Origin: Vibrio ostreae
GTDB taxonomy: Bacteria > Pseudomonadota > Gammaproteobacteria > Enterobacterales > Vibrionaceae
Reading direction: 5' to 3'
Length of the DNA stretch: 64,000 nt
Assembly: GCF_019226825.1 (NCBI RefSeq)
Contig: NZ_CP076643.1
Span: forward strand, 1,240,001-1,304,000
The notes under the pieces are model-generated. The model was not told where the DNA came from. It did no database searches and saw nothing but the letters and a program-made list of their open reading frames with translations. The position numbers were made by a program, and so were the translations under genes. Of this stretch, positions 8,734-17,406 are shown one piece after another; position 1 is the stretch's first letter; each line of letters opens with the position of its first letter.

Positions 8734-9432
8734 ATGCAATTCAAACAACTGATGCTAGTGGGGATAATAACGACGGCAGGCTGTGTCACTGTTACCGATA
8801 TCCCTGACAATCATCCTCAGGCGATGGCCGATTCAAGAATTGATCTGGGATTAGGCTATCTCAGCCAAGGTAATATGAATAAAGCACGTGAAAATCTTTA
8901 CCGCGCTGCGCGTCATGCGCCGGACTACGCCCGTTCTCAATTAGCGCTGGCGCACTACCTGGACCAGGTCGGTGAAACTGAAAAAGCGCGTCACGTCTAT
9001 CTGCAAGCCCGGCTAGACCATCCTGAAAATGGGGATGTGTTGAACAACTTTGGCACATTTTTATGTAAGCACGGCGACTACCTTTCTGCTGATACACTGT
9101 TTAATCAGGCGCTGCAAAGGCCGGATTACAATCAGCCCGCCGCCACTTTAGAAAATGCGGCGCTGTGTGCAAACAAGTCCGGCAACCAAAAACAAGCGAT
9201 ACACTATCTTGACCGCAGCCTGAATTATGACCCGTCTCAAGCCACCGCTTGGCTGGCACTGACCCGCATGCAATTAGCTGCGGGTAACACAGAAGATGCT
9301 CGCAACACGCTGCGCGGGTTTAGCCAGCGTTTCGGTAACCCAAAGGCAGTGCAACAACTTTGGCTGGAAGTGAATGCGGCTTGGGGGAGACACAAAAAAA
9401 CCAGCGCTGAGCGCCGGCTTCTGTTGAAGTGA
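8734..9432 (+). CDS. TPR-repeat lipoprotein, PilF/PilW-like
   Basis: 232 residues. The N-terminus is a lipoprotein signal with the lipobox TTAGC, so Cys would be acylated at about residue 17. Tandem TPR helices follow from about residue 35 (DLGLGYLSQGNMNKARENL, then further 34-residue units). PilF/PilW pilotins place the type IV pilus secretin in the outer membrane and have this length and layout. However, no pilus gene or rlmN-rodZ context is near, so this may be a paralogue with another role. ATG 8734 follows AGAGGTGG. In 8499-8733 I see nothing beyond a poorly supported 62-codon ORF. Confidence 0.8.
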   Translation: MQFKQLMLVGIITTAGCVTVTDIPDNHPQAMADSRIDLGLGYLSQGNMNKARENLYRAARHAPDYARSQLALAHYLDQVGETEKARHVYLQARLDHPENGDVLNNFGTFLCKHGDYLSADTLFNQALQRPDYNQPAATLENAALCANKSGNQKQAIHYLDRSLNYDPSQATAWLALTRMQLAAGNTEDARNTLRGFSQRFGNPKAVQQLWLEVNAAWGRHKKTSAERRLLLK

Positions 9433-9476
9433 ATGACTTATCATGTAAATCAACAACTACCTCTGTCATTTAGTCA

Positions 9477-9707
9477 CTAACGTTTTTGGTTGATATTGGT
9501 CGGACGGCCATCCTTGCCACCTTTGCGATCCCGATAATGGGTCCGGCGCAGGCGACGCACCTTGGTGGAACGGTTAATCTTTTTGTATTCACGATACAGG
9601 ATGCGAATAAACAGCCCCAATCCGATCAGAAACAACACGGACAAAATGGAAAGTGAAGGCACACACAACCAATCCGGCTGACACGGTGAATAGAATTCGA
9701 ATTCCAT
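9477..9707 (-). CDS. Small single-span membrane protein with basic tail
   Basis: 76 residues, family not recognised. A periplasmic-looking acidic N-terminus is followed by one strong hydrophobic helix (about residues 20-38) and a highly basic C-terminal tail rich in Arg and Lys, so N-out/C-in topology is expected. The ribosome-binding site AAGGAGGTG, 4 bases before the ATG, is near perfect, which makes this a convincing gene despite its size. It sits tail to tail with the PilF-like gene. Confidence 0.75.
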   Translation of the reverse strand: MEFEFYSPCQPDWLCVPSLSILSVLFLIGLGLFIRILYREYKKINRSTKVRRLRRTHYRDRKGGKDGRPTNINQKR

Positions 9708-9760
9708 TCTACACCTCCTTGACTGTTTATTCCGTTGAGTAGGTTAACTTCTACATAAGT

Positions 9761-10972
9761 TTAGCGCTTTAAGCTTAACCACAGCTTGCGTTGCTCCGCA
9801 TTGTGAAAAGTCCAGGCCACAAAACGACTGATTTTCTGGCCTTGCTGCATCTCTACTATCTGTATCGACGCCGCGCCGACTTTCTGAAGCTGTTTTTTCA
9901 TCCAGCGTACGTTATCACTTTTCGAGATCAAGGTCGTGAACCACAGAACCTGCCTGGCAAAGTGCTGACTTTCCTGCGCCATATTCTTAATAAACTCGGC
10001 TTCGCCTCCGGGGCACCACAACTCAGCCTTCTGACCCCCAAAGTTAAGCGTATTCGCGCTATGTTGCGGCGCTGTCATTTGCACGACCGGCGCTCCACGT
10101 TTACGCTGGTTATCACGCAAGTTACGAATTTTACGTTCAGTGCCTTGCTGCGCTTCGGCCAGCGAAGCATGAAACGGCGGGTTACAAGTCGTCACATCAA
10201 AACGCTCATCAGCCCCGATAATGCCGCTGAACATCGCCTTACTGTTTTTCTGCAGTCGCGCTGCAATTTTTCCTTTCAATAGCGGATTATTGCTGGCAAT
10301 CAGATTGGCCTGTTTGACCGATACCGGATCGACGTCGCTGCCGACATAACTCCAGCCATACTCGGTCACGCCGATGATCGGATAAATGCAGTTGGCACCA
10401 ATGCCAATATCTAACGCTCGTATGGCTTTATGATTCAGCGCCGGAAAATCCTGGCTGAGCAAGTCCGCCACGCGGTGGATATAATCTGCACGTCCCGGAA
10501 TAGGCGGACATAAATAGCCTTCCGGAATATCCCAGTTCATCACACCATAATGATGAGCCAGCAAGGCTTTATTAAGCAGTTTCACCGCCAGTGGATCAGA
10601 AAAGGCAATCGTCCAATCCCCTTTGGGATTTTTGATCAGGTGACGCTTGAGGTCCGGTAAAGCCTGACACAAAGCATCAAAATCATAATTCCCTTTGTGA
10701 CGGTTACGGACATGCAGACCGGCTTTTCCTGTCTGTTTCGCCGATTGCGGCTTCGCCGAGGGCGATTTGCCAGGCTTCTGACCCGGCGTTCGCTGACTCG
10801 CCGTTTGCGGATCTGTTTTGCCAGACGGCTTACGACCAGGTTTCACGTCCGACTTACGTTGATGCTCTGCTTTCGGCTGCTCTGCTTTATCCTGACGGTT
10901 TTTATAACAACGCGGTTTGTCAGTGACACGAGCTGGGTGGTTGCCGGATGATTTAAGTGGTGGTTTAGGCAT
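9761..10972 (-). CDS. rlmF: 23S rRNA (adenine-1618-N6)-methyltransferase
   Basis: 403 residues. The SAM-binding loop DIGIGANC is at 188-195 and the adenine-N6 methyltransferase motif NPPF at 264-267, both as in E. coli RlmF (YbiN). It modifies A1618 of 23S rRNA. The first 90 residues are an unusually long low-complexity tail rich in Lys, Pro, Gln and Ser, probably a disordered RNA-binding extension; the catalytic core starts near residue 88. It lies 2 bases downstream of the YgjP-like gene and is likely cotranscribed. Confidence 0.93.
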   Translation of the reverse strand: MPKPPLKSSGNHPARVTDKPRCYKNRQDKAEQPKAEHQRKSDVKPGRKPSGKTDPQTASQRTPGQKPGKSPSAKPQSAKQTGKAGLHVRNRHKGNYDFDALCQALPDLKRHLIKNPKGDWTIAFSDPLAVKLLNKALLAHHYGVMNWDIPEGYLCPPIPGRADYIHRVADLLSQDFPALNHKAIRALDIGIGANCIYPIIGVTEYGWSYVGSDVDPVSVKQANLIASNNPLLKGKIAARLQKNSKAMFSGIIGADERFDVTTCNPPFHASLAEAQQGTERKIRNLRDNQRKRGAPVVQMTAPQHSANTLNFGGQKAELWCPGGEAEFIKNMAQESQHFARQVLWFTTLISKSDNVRWMKKQLQKVGAASIQIVEMQQGQKISRFVAWTFHNAEQRKLWLSLKR

Positions 10973-10974
10973 GA

Positions 10975-11478
10975 TTATTTTCCTGCTCTCAGTTCAAGAA
11001 CCATCATGTATAAGCGCGCATCCAATTCGAGTTGATGGTAATTCGGTTCCATATGGCAACAAAGCTGATAAAACGCTTTATTGTGTTCCTTTTCGCGCAG
11101 GTGAGCCAGTTCATGCACCACTAACATACGCAGCAGCGGCTCCGGCGCATTTTTAAATGCACTGGCAATTCGAATTTCATTTTTGGCTTTGATTTTGTTG
11201 CCATGCACCCGGGAAACATAGGTGTGCAGGCCCAGCGCGTTGTTAATGAGGTGAATCTTGCCGTCATACACTACTTTGCTCAGTGGCGCGGTCTTCTTCA
11301 TGTACTGGTTTTTTATCTCCAGCGTGTAGGCATACAGTGCCTTCTCACTCTGGACGTCATGGCGCTGCGGATAACGCTGCTCGAACCAGCTGACCAGTTT
11401 ATCGGCGTCGACCAGGCGTTCTACCGATTCGATAATGTGAGCAGGATAACCCTGGATATATTTCAGTACGGGATTCAT
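10975..11478 (-). CDS. YgjP-like metal-dependent hydrolase (DUF45)
   Basis: 167 residues with the zincin motif HELAH at 122-126 and a third ligand His at 132 (HLREKEH), as in the YgjP/WLM-like metallopeptidases. Substrate is unknown for the family. ATG at 11478. The stop is 2 bases before the rlmF start on the same strand, so the two are probably one operon. Confidence 0.88.
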   Translation of the reverse strand: MNPVLKYIQGYPAHIIESVERLVDADKLVSWFEQRYPQRHDVQSEKALYAYTLEIKNQYMKKTAPLSKVVYDGKIHLINNALGLHTYVSRVHGNKIKAKNEIRIASAFKNAPEPLLRMLVVHELAHLREKEHNKAFYQLCCHMEPNYHQLELDARLYMMVLELRAGK

Positions 11479-11699
11479 AGTGACAACGCTTTTTCAGATC
11501 AAACATGTTCGCGAAAAGTCGGGGGCGCAAAGTGTACCCGAAACCTGGCGCTGAATCATCCGCGATTTACTCGCCACGGATTCAAAAAATCCGTCAAGCC
11601 GGGGCAGAAGATTGAACGCTGACAAAACCGATGCGGGTTTGCATCTGATCCGCTGGATGGTTAAACTCAGCGCCCTTGTTCCATTTACAGGCCCGAACC

Positions 11700-11933
11700 A
11701 TGAAACGAGTTGTACTTTACGTTAAAGATAAATGTCCGCATTGCAAAGATGCCCAGCGCCACCTGGACGCCAAAGGCATCAAATACCGTTTATGCAACGC
11801 GAAAATGGAACGCGGCCGTAAAGAGCTCGACGCTATGGGTGCACGCAGCCTGCCAGCGCTGAAAATCGGCGATCGCGTCATGATCGGCTGGAATCCCAGC
11901 AACTTTGAGCGCATTTACAACAGCAAAAACTAA
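11700..11933 (+). CDS. Glutaredoxin-family protein
   Basis: 77 residues with the thioredoxin-fold redox motif CPHC at 12-15 and the cis-proline turn SLPAL near 53. It is the size of a one-domain glutaredoxin and would reduce disulphides or mixed glutathione disulphides in the cytoplasm. I take ATG 11700 rather than an in-frame TTG 24 bases upstream because it places the first beta strand (KRVVLYV) normally. It converges on the LysR gene. Confidence 0.85.
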   Translation: MKRVVLYVKDKCPHCKDAQRHLDAKGIKYRLCNAKMERGRKELDAMGARSLPALKIGDRVMIGWNPSNFERIYNSKN

Positions 11934-11952
11934 ACGCCCGCAGAAAGCCACC

Positions 11953-11975
11953 GTGCCGGAAAGATTGACCGGCAC
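11953..11975. terminator. Hairpin between convergent genes
   Basis: GTGCCGG / CCGGCAC stem with a 9-base loop lies between the glutaredoxin and LysR genes. There is no T tract on either side, so intrinsic termination is uncertain. Confidence 0.35.
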
Positions 11976-12014
11976 TCATAGTGGGACGAACCTCTGGATC
12001 ACTCATGCACGGGA

Positions 12015-12884
12015 TCACACGTACTGCTTCACAAACTCTATAAAGGTCCGGTCGGCATTGGATAAGTAGCCATCTTTGCGCCATGCCAGCGCCAGATCGA
12101 GCCACACCGGCGGATGGAACGGAATCGCTTTTACCTCCGGTTCGTTATCCGTAACCAGCTCCAGTAACGCCGTTACCGCATATTCATGCTTCACAATGCT
12201 GAGGATCATCGGCAGCAAATTGGTTTCAAACGAGAAATTGGCGTTTAGCTTGTGCTCTTTGCATACCTTGTCGATGAATTCACGGTGAAAATAACCCGGT
12301 TTGAACATCACCAGCTCGTGCCGGAAGAACTCTTCAAATTCAATTTGCTGATGCTGCGCCAGTTCGTGCTCTTTACCGACCACCGCAACCATCTGGGAAG
12401 CAAGCAGTGGATCCACTTCCAGATCCGGCGGCAAATCCTGATTGAGAATCACCCCGATATCCAGCTCGCCGGATAACAACATCTTACGAATTGATTGCGT
12501 GCCTGCGTCGACTACCGTCATCTTAAGATGCGGAAAGTGGCTTTTAAACGCCATCACAATTTGCGGAAAAAAGTAAGAGCCCATCATACTCGGTGCACCA
12601 AGGCGCACTTCACCTTTGACTAACCCTTTCAGCTCGTCGATAGCCAGTTGTGCATCTTCGATTTGCTGTAAAATCCGCGTCGCATGCTCCAGCAGTACCT
12701 GACCTTCATGGGTCAGCGTCACTTTACGCTCATCGCGCTTAAACAGAACCACACCAAGTTGCTGCTCGAACTTCTTGATTGAGATACTCAGGGCCGGCTG
12801 AGCGATATGCAGCGCCTGAGCAGCATGAGTAAAACTTTCATTGCGCGCCACGGTGACAAAATGACGCAGGTGCCGGGTTTCCAT
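12015..12884 (-). CDS. LysR-family transcriptional regulator
   Basis: 289 residues: winged helix-turn-helix in residues 1-60 (FTHAAQALHIAQPALSISIK) and a periplasmic-binding-type effector domain from about 90. The arrangement, divergent from a YnfM-like MFS gene, mirrors ynfL-ynfM of E. coli, so it probably controls the transporter at 13003. ATG 12884 with GGAGAA upstream is chosen over a GTG one codon earlier. The effector is unknown. Confidence 0.9.
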   Translation of the reverse strand: METRHLRHFVTVARNESFTHAAQALHIAQPALSISIKKFEQQLGVVLFKRDERKVTLTHEGQVLLEHATRILQQIEDAQLAIDELKGLVKGEVRLGAPSMMGSYFFPQIVMAFKSHFPHLKMTVVDAGTQSIRKMLLSGELDIGVILNQDLPPDLEVDPLLASQMVAVVGKEHELAQHQQIEFEEFFRHELVMFKPGYFHREFIDKVCKEHKLNANFSFETNLLPMILSIVKHEYAVTALLELVTDNEPEVKAIPFHPPVWLDLALAWRKDGYLSNADRTFIEFVKQYV

Positions 12885-12902
12885 CACTGACGTTCTCCAT
12901 AT

Positions 12903-12940
12903 ATAAAATATATTACAACCATATTTTTAATATATTTTAT
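12903..12940. promoter_or_regulatory. Inverted repeat in LysR/MFS divergent promoter region
   Basis: ATAAAATATATT (12903-12914) and its exact reverse complement AATATATTTTAT (12929-12940) are separated by 14 bases. A 12-bp dyad in the intergenic region of a divergent LysR-type regulator is the usual position for its binding site, though extreme A+T content makes coincidental symmetry easier. Confidence 0.5.
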
Positions 12941-13002
12941 TAATTCGCGTCACACTGGTAGTTTGATCACATTGCCGTAACCGCCTTATCCGAGTTGTCA
13001 AC

Positions 13003-14229
13003 ATGATCGAATTGCACAGTCCACAGTATCGTAAAGTCACTTTCGCCCTCGCCTTCGGCTCGTTTCTGGTCTTTTGTAATTTGTATCTTTTCCAGCCGAT
13101 GTTGCCCTACATGGCCAAACACTTTGCGGTCTCTGAAACCCAGATCAACTGGGTATTCGCCGCCGCAACACTCGCGCTTTCCGTCAGCCTGGTGCCTTGG
13201 GCGATCAGCTCCGAAGCGATTGGGCGACGCCGCGTTATGTTGCTTGGTCTGTTCGCTATGCCGGCTATTGGCGCCCTGATGCTGATCAGCAGCGAATTCT
13301 GGGTACTGGTTCTGGCACGCGCATTAATGGGCGTCGCGCTAGCTGCATTCGCCTCAGTTGCCGTCGCCTATATGGTCGAAGAGCTGTCTCCACAAGCATT
13401 CAGTAAAGCGATTGGCGGTTATATTGCGGCGAACTCCCTTGGTGGTATCAGCGGCCGTATCGTCGGCGGGCTACTCACCGATGCCATGGGCTGGCAGCAA
13501 GCCGTGATGGCCATGTCCGCCTTTACTCTGGCCGGTGCCGTCATCGTACTCTTCTGTCTGCCGGTACAAGCACACTTTAAGCCCCAGCGCGGAATGTTCT
13601 TTCATCACAACCGTGCGCTGGTCAAACACCTTTCCAACCGCACAATATGGCTGGCGATGCTGATTGGCGGCACCAACTTCGCTTTGTTTGTTAACCTCTA
13701 TTCGGTGATGGGTTTTCGTCTGGTCGCTGAACCTTACAACATGCCGATCGGTCTGGCTTCGCTGATCTTCCTGTGTTACCTGGCCGGGACACTGAGTTCA
13801 AAACTGACTGCCAACTGGAGCAGGCGTTATGCGCCGATTCCGGGCATGGTGCTGGGCGCTCTGCTCAGTATGTCCGGTATGCTGATTGCGATGATTGAAT
13901 CTATTCCGTTTATGATGCTGGGGCTGATGCTGATCAGTTTCGGCGCGTTCTTTACTCACACACTGGCGTACGCCTGGGTCAGCCAGAAAGCGACCGAAGC
14001 CAAGGCCACCGCGACAGCCCTGTACCTGGTGCACTATTACGTCGGCGGTAGTATCGGCGGATTCTTCCTGCTCTATTGCTGGCAGCATGGCGGTTGGGAG
14101 ATGGTAACCAGCGGTGGTATGGCACTGTATGCGATGCTGTTTACTTTGTGCTGGCGCCTGAGCCTGCGCCAGAAAAAGATCGTTAACAACAGCGCAACTG
14201 CAGTACTGAACTCATCACACCAGAATTAA
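13003..14229 (+). CDS. MFS transporter, YnfM-like
   Basis: 408 residues with twelve predicted helices in two halves, the second starting near residue 215. The loop between helices 2 and 3 has the MFS motif variant SEAIGRRRVM. It is most similar in layout to the YnfM/arabinose-efflux group of drug and metabolite exporters. It is divergently paired with the LysR gene, which suggests effector-induced expression. Substrate unknown. Confidence 0.88.
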   Translation: MIELHSPQYRKVTFALAFGSFLVFCNLYLFQPMLPYMAKHFAVSETQINWVFAAATLALSVSLVPWAISSEAIGRRRVMLLGLFAMPAIGALMLISSEFWVLVLARALMGVALAAFASVAVAYMVEELSPQAFSKAIGGYIAANSLGGISGRIVGGLLTDAMGWQQAVMAMSAFTLAGAVIVLFCLPVQAHFKPQRGMFFHHNRALVKHLSNRTIWLAMLIGGTNFALFVNLYSVMGFRLVAEPYNMPIGLASLIFLCYLAGTLSSKLTANWSRRYAPIPGMVLGALLSMSGMLIAMIESIPFMMLGLMLISFGAFFTHTLAYAWVSQKATEAKATATALYLVHYYVGGSIGGFFLLYCWQHGGWEMVTSGGMALYAMLFTLCWRLSLRQKKIVNNSATAVLNSSHQN

Positions 14230-14333
14230 GCTTAGTGCTCGCGCGCAACCGCTATCCAAGCGACAAATTATGTTATTCTTGGCGCCAATTTTATTCGCAA
14301 CACTATTTCTACCGATAAAGGCGACAAAATAAC

Positions 14334-14894
14334 ATGAGCTCAACCATCAACAATCAAGCCATTACTGCCAGCGTTAACCAATGGTTAGACGACGTAGTCA
14401 TTGGCCTGAACCTGTGCCCTTTTGCCGCAAAGCCCCAACGCAATAAGCAGATCAAAATCCAGGTCAGCAACGCAACCCGCGAAGAAGATCTGCTGCAGGA
14501 TATCTTGGATCAACTGCTGGAACTCGACAGCAAGCAGCCCGACGAACTGGAAACCACCCTGGTAGTGGTGCCGGACATGCTGCATGATTTCACCGATTAC
14601 AACTTCTTCATCGACTGGGTGGAAGCACTGATCCGCCAGGAAAACTGGGAAGGTGTCTACCAGGTCGCCACTTTTCATCCGGATTACTGCTTTGCCGGCA
14701 GCGAACCGGAAGATGCCGAAAACCTGACTAACCGCGCCCCTTACCCGATCTTTCACCTGATCCGCGAAGAGAGCATGGAAAAGGTGCTCAAGCACTATCC
14801 GAACCCGGAAGCGATCCCCGACATCAATATCGAGCGGGTCTCCAACCTGAGTGAAGCCGAACGTAAAGCGCTGTTTCCTTATCTGTTTGGTTAA
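14334..14894 (+). CDS. DUF1415 family protein
   Basis: 186 residues. The N-terminal LNLCPFA and the segment YQVATFHPDYCFAG match the conserved signature of DUF1415, a cytoplasmic family with no known function common in gammaproteobacteria. There is no signal peptide or membrane segment. It is a single gene, with the promoter region in the 100 bases upstream. Confidence 0.85.
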   Translation: MSSTINNQAITASVNQWLDDVVIGLNLCPFAAKPQRNKQIKIQVSNATREEDLLQDILDQLLELDSKQPDELETTLVVVPDMLHDFTDYNFFIDWVEALIRQENWEGVYQVATFHPDYCFAGSEPEDAENLTNRAPYPIFHLIREESMEKVLKHYPNPEAIPDINIERVSNLSEAERKALFPYLFG

Positions 14895-14945
14895 TTCCGT
14901 TATCCGATGAGCTAACCGCCGATATCCGTAGCGGTTAAATGATGC

Positions 14946-15006
14946 TATACCCAAACAATCTGGAGTTGTAGCCAGCACCGCTGCAGCTTCGAGTAAGAAG
15001 GGGATA
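14946..15006. repeat. Short palindromic intergenic repeat (MITE/ERIC-like remnant)
   Basis: The 61-bp segment begins TATACCCAAACAATCTGGAG and ends AAGAAGGGGATA, and its two arms are an imperfect inverted repeat around GCACCGCTGC. In Vibrio genomes I recall a longer ERIC-like element with these same ends; this looks like a copy with the centre deleted. It lies between two transcription units and disrupts no gene. Confidence 0.55.
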
Positions 15007-15102
15007 TTTCTTGCTGTTACGGCAGGACAGGAACCAATTCTTAATGGGATTTAGCCGTTGAAAATGCTACTCTTACGCCATCATTCTTAGTGAGAGAATA
15101 AA

Positions 15103-15453
15103 ATGAGCAAATTAACGACAGATATTCAAGCTAACCTTGAGCTGTTCATCAAAGAGTCCAAAGAGAACAACCTGGTTTGGGGTCTGCGCAATGAAGAAGG
15201 CTGGTTGTCTTGTGAGTCGACAGAATTTGAAGAAAGCGAAGTCATGCCTTTCTGGTCTTCAAAAGAAGATGCAGAGCTGCATAACGTTGAAGAGTGGGCC
15301 GATTTTGAAGTGCTGGAAATCCCGCTTGATATCTTCGTTGAAGACTGGCTGATCACGCTGGATGAAGACGGTGTACTGGTTGGTATCAACTGGAACGCGA
15401 CACTGGAAGGCAAAGAGCTTGAACCAGTAGAACTTGCCAAGCTGTATCTGTAA
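15103..15453 (+). CDS. DUF2750 family protein
   Basis: 116 residues, strongly acidic. VWGLRNEEGWL near the start and the MPFWSSKEDAEL segment are the hallmark of DUF2750, a small cytoplasmic family of unknown function. GTGAGAG precedes the ATG. Its own strong terminator follows, so it is a single gene. Confidence 0.88.
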   Translation: MSKLTTDIQANLELFIKESKENNLVWGLRNEEGWLSCESTEFEESEVMPFWSSKEDAELHNVEEWADFEVLEIPLDIFVEDWLITLDEDGVLVGINWNATLEGKELEPVELAKLYL

Positions 15454-15461
15454 TTGCTTTT

Positions 15462-15491
15462 AATTAAGGCGCCTGATGTGGCGCCTTAATT
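15462..15491. terminator. Symmetric hairpin terminator after DUF2750 gene
   Basis: AATTAAGGCGCC / GGCGCCTTAATT, a perfect 12-bp stem with loop TGATGT, starting 8 bases past the stop. Confidence 0.8.
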
Positions 15492-15631
15492 GTTTCTGCC
15501 ACTCTCTGCCTTTACACCCTGTATCGGCCGACAAATCTCCAATCAGTCTACATCCTTTATCGTGCCAATAGATGCGGGTCGCAACCTCTGTTACCATTAG
15601 TGTTTTGATTTTGACTAACCGGACTGACAGC

Positions 15632-16207
15632 ATGCATTTATCTAAGCTGACGCAAGAGATTTTTGATCACCTTTACCGCGATATCACTGAGTTTCGCAGC
15701 ACTTTTGACCTGCCGGTTGCTGCACCAGCCAGCCTGGACGATAAAGCAGATACGCTGCACACATCTCTGGCGATTGAAGAACTGACCGAGCTTGCTGAAG
15801 CCGACAACAAAACTGAACAGGCTGATGCGATTGTCGACAGCGTGTATGTCCTGATGGGCCGCCTGGTGCACCTCGGCGACGCCAAAGTCACTGACAACCT
15901 GGCAATCAGCTATCTGATTGACCTGTTGCTCAACGTTGCCGTTAACCGTGGTATCGACTTCGTTCCGTGCTGGGATGAAGTACATAGCTCGAACATGAGT
16001 AAAGTGTGCCGTAACGAGCAGGAATACGCGGAAACTGAAGCTTTCTACGCTGAGCAAGGTATCAAGTTAATGGCAGTACAAAAAGGCGATTACATTATCG
16101 CGAAATGTGCTGAGGACTTCGTTGCTGAGGGCAAAACCATTCGTCAGGGCAAAGTACTGAAATCCGTGTATTACCGCCCAGCCGATCTGGCCAAGCTGAC
16201 TCAATAG
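15632..16207 (+). CDS. Nucleoside triphosphate pyrophosphohydrolase-like protein (MazG/PRA-PH fold)
   Basis: 191 residues. The segment LAIEELTELAEADNKTEQADAIVDSVY contains the EExxE...ExxD metal-binding pattern of all-alpha NTP pyrophosphatases. The C-terminal part (KGDYIIAKCAEDFVAEGK) is typical of the longer phage/Vibrio-type members. It may sanitise non-canonical nucleotides or act on a specific dNTP. ATG 15632 is chosen over an in-frame start 60 bases upstream that has no family support. It converges on a second MazG-type gene. Confidence 0.75.
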   Translation: MHLSKLTQEIFDHLYRDITEFRSTFDLPVAAPASLDDKADTLHTSLAIEELTELAEADNKTEQADAIVDSVYVLMGRLVHLGDAKVTDNLAISYLIDLLLNVAVNRGIDFVPCWDEVHSSNMSKVCRNEQEYAETEAFYAEQGIKLMAVQKGDYIIAKCAEDFVAEGKTIRQGKVLKSVYYRPADLAKLTQ

Positions 16208-16254
16208 TATGAGTCCGGCTTAGCAGCCTGAGTCAATGGGCCGGCAGTCATGGC

Positions 16255-16290
16255 AAAAAGCCAGAGCGATGCGAATCACTCTGGCTTTTT
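16255..16290. terminator. Bidirectional terminator
   Basis: AAAAAGCCAGAG / CTCTGGCTTTTT with a 12-base loop, placed between convergent genes ending at 16207 and 16295. It has T runs in both directions. Confidence 0.9.
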
Positions 16291-16294
16291 AGTA

Positions 16295-16699
16295 TTATTT
16301 CTCGCAGATCACGTTACGCTGGAGCACTACATTCTGAGCGGCTAAGTATTCCTGTTGCAGATTTTGTTGCTGTTTACGCTTAATCTCATCCCATGAACCA
16401 CCCGCTTCGAGCGTCGCCATACGCTGTTGGTATTTGTCACAGGCCCGTTGAATCACAGATTCTACGCTGACACCCGCCTCTTTTTGCAGAGCTAAGATCG
16501 CGTTTAGATAATCCCACAGCACATCACCTAATTCATCTTCCAGATAACAAAGACGATGTTTAGGGATCTCCTCACTGACCTCATCCACTTCACTTTTTAA
16601 CGCCGCTAAATAGGTTTCAGGCCCGGTGTACCAGGGATTATTTTCATCAAACCCGGCTTTGCGTCTGGCGATATCCAATAATCGTTCAAAATCCTGCAT
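16295..16699 (-). CDS. MazG-domain nucleotide pyrophosphohydrolase
   Basis: 134 residues. LKSEVDEVSEEI followed by LEDELGDVLWDYL gives the two helices carrying the acidic metal ligands (ExxE and ExxD) of MazG. This is a single-domain form, much shorter than MazG proper. ATG 16699 has AAGGAT seven bases upstream and gives a normal N-terminus; a 26-codon in-frame extension overlaps the promoter-side gap and is rejected. Two unrelated pyrophosphatase-like genes face each other here. Confidence 0.8.
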   Translation of the reverse strand: MQDFERLLDIARRKAGFDENNPWYTGPETYLAALKSEVDEVSEEIPKHRLCYLEDELGDVLWDYLNAILALQKEAGVSVESVIQRACDKYQQRMATLEAGGSWDEIKRKQQQNLQQEYLAAQNVVLQRNVICEK

Positions 16700-16736
16700 G
16701 TCATATCCTTCGCAATGGGTGACCCTAAGGAAAAGC

Positions 16737-17045
16737 TCAACGCTGTGCTGGCTCAATATGACGGACTTTGGCCGCAAATGCTCTCAGTTCCTGCTCCGAA
16801 TACGGCGTATGTACCCGTTCGCTTGATGGCGGCCGTTGGGTAAGGCTGACTCCGGTACGCCATTCATTGTGCGGACGAATCGGACGAGCCACAAAGCCAC
16901 CACCGCAATTAGGGCAGACGTTATCAAGAATCTGTTTAACGCACGAAGCGCAAAATGTACATTCAAAGCTGCAGATCATGGCCTGAGTGGAGTCAGGCTC
17001 CAGATCTATATCGCAACACTCACAGTTTGGCTTTATTTGTAGCAT
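16737..17045 (-). CDS. DUF1272 zinc-ribbon protein
   Basis: 102 residues. Cysteines in CECC (about 8-11), CSFECTFCASC and CPNCGG form a likely two-site zinc-binding domain matching DUF1272. The C-terminal 45 residues are polar. ATG 17045 is chosen for its GAGAGGGAA ribosome-binding site and because the family begins at MLQIKPNCECC. It is 37 bases upstream of the MazG gene on the same strand, so probably cotranscribed. Confidence 0.85.
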   Translation of the reverse strand: MLQIKPNCECCDIDLEPDSTQAMICSFECTFCASCVKQILDNVCPNCGGGFVARPIRPHNEWRTGVSLTQRPPSSERVHTPYSEQELRAFAAKVRHIEPAQR

Positions 17046-17195
17046 GGTTGAGTTCCCTCTCCAATGATGATTTTTCCGCATAGTTAACTTATGCTTTTTC
17101 AACTGATAAAAACAATACGCAGAGAAAAATAAATCAGAAAAATATCGTCTTCACCTCACACAACAAAGAAACCAGAAAATAGTCGGAAGACAGGT

Positions 17196-17268
17196 AAAAA
17201 AAGGCCACCTTGGGAGCAAGGTGGCTAAGGAGACTATAAAAAGCCTAACAAGAACGAGAATGTATCGA
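17196..17268 (-). ncRNA. Candidate sigma-54-dependent small RNA
   Basis: No ORF is present. A transcript from the predicted start near 17268 would be about 75 nt and end in the terminator GCCACCTTG-CTCC-CAAGGTGGC plus seven T (17196-17225). It holds CTCCTTAG just before the terminator stem and CTCC in the loop, both able to pair with Shine-Dalgarno sequences. The alternative is that this is only the trailer and terminator of btuD, whose stop lies about 180 bases upstream. Confidence 0.4.
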
Positions 17269-17277
17269 TCTTACTAA

Positions 17278-17293
17278 TGCCATAACTGTGCCA
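17278..17293 (-). promoter_or_regulatory. Sigma-54-like promoter
   Basis: On the minus strand the sequence reads TGGCAC-AGTTA-TGGCA against consensus TGGCAC-N5-TTGCA. The -24 GG and -12 GC are exactly spaced and only one position differs. TTGTGCT is repeated at 17340-17346 and 17388-17394 (plus strand), at distances where an enhancer-binding protein could act. Confidence 0.5.
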
Positions 17294-17406
17294 ACTTTTA
17301 AAAATAACATAACTACTTGTTTTTAATGAAAATAATGGATTGTGCTATTTTTAGCGTTCTGACTCTAAAGGAGTAGCTGAACCAGAGTTGTGCTCAGTGC
17401 ACCAAA

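Noticed and set aside
14385..14978. A 197-codon minus-strand ORF opposite the DUF1415 gene
   Set aside because: The plus-strand ORF has a recognised family signature and normal codon use; the reverse frame has none.
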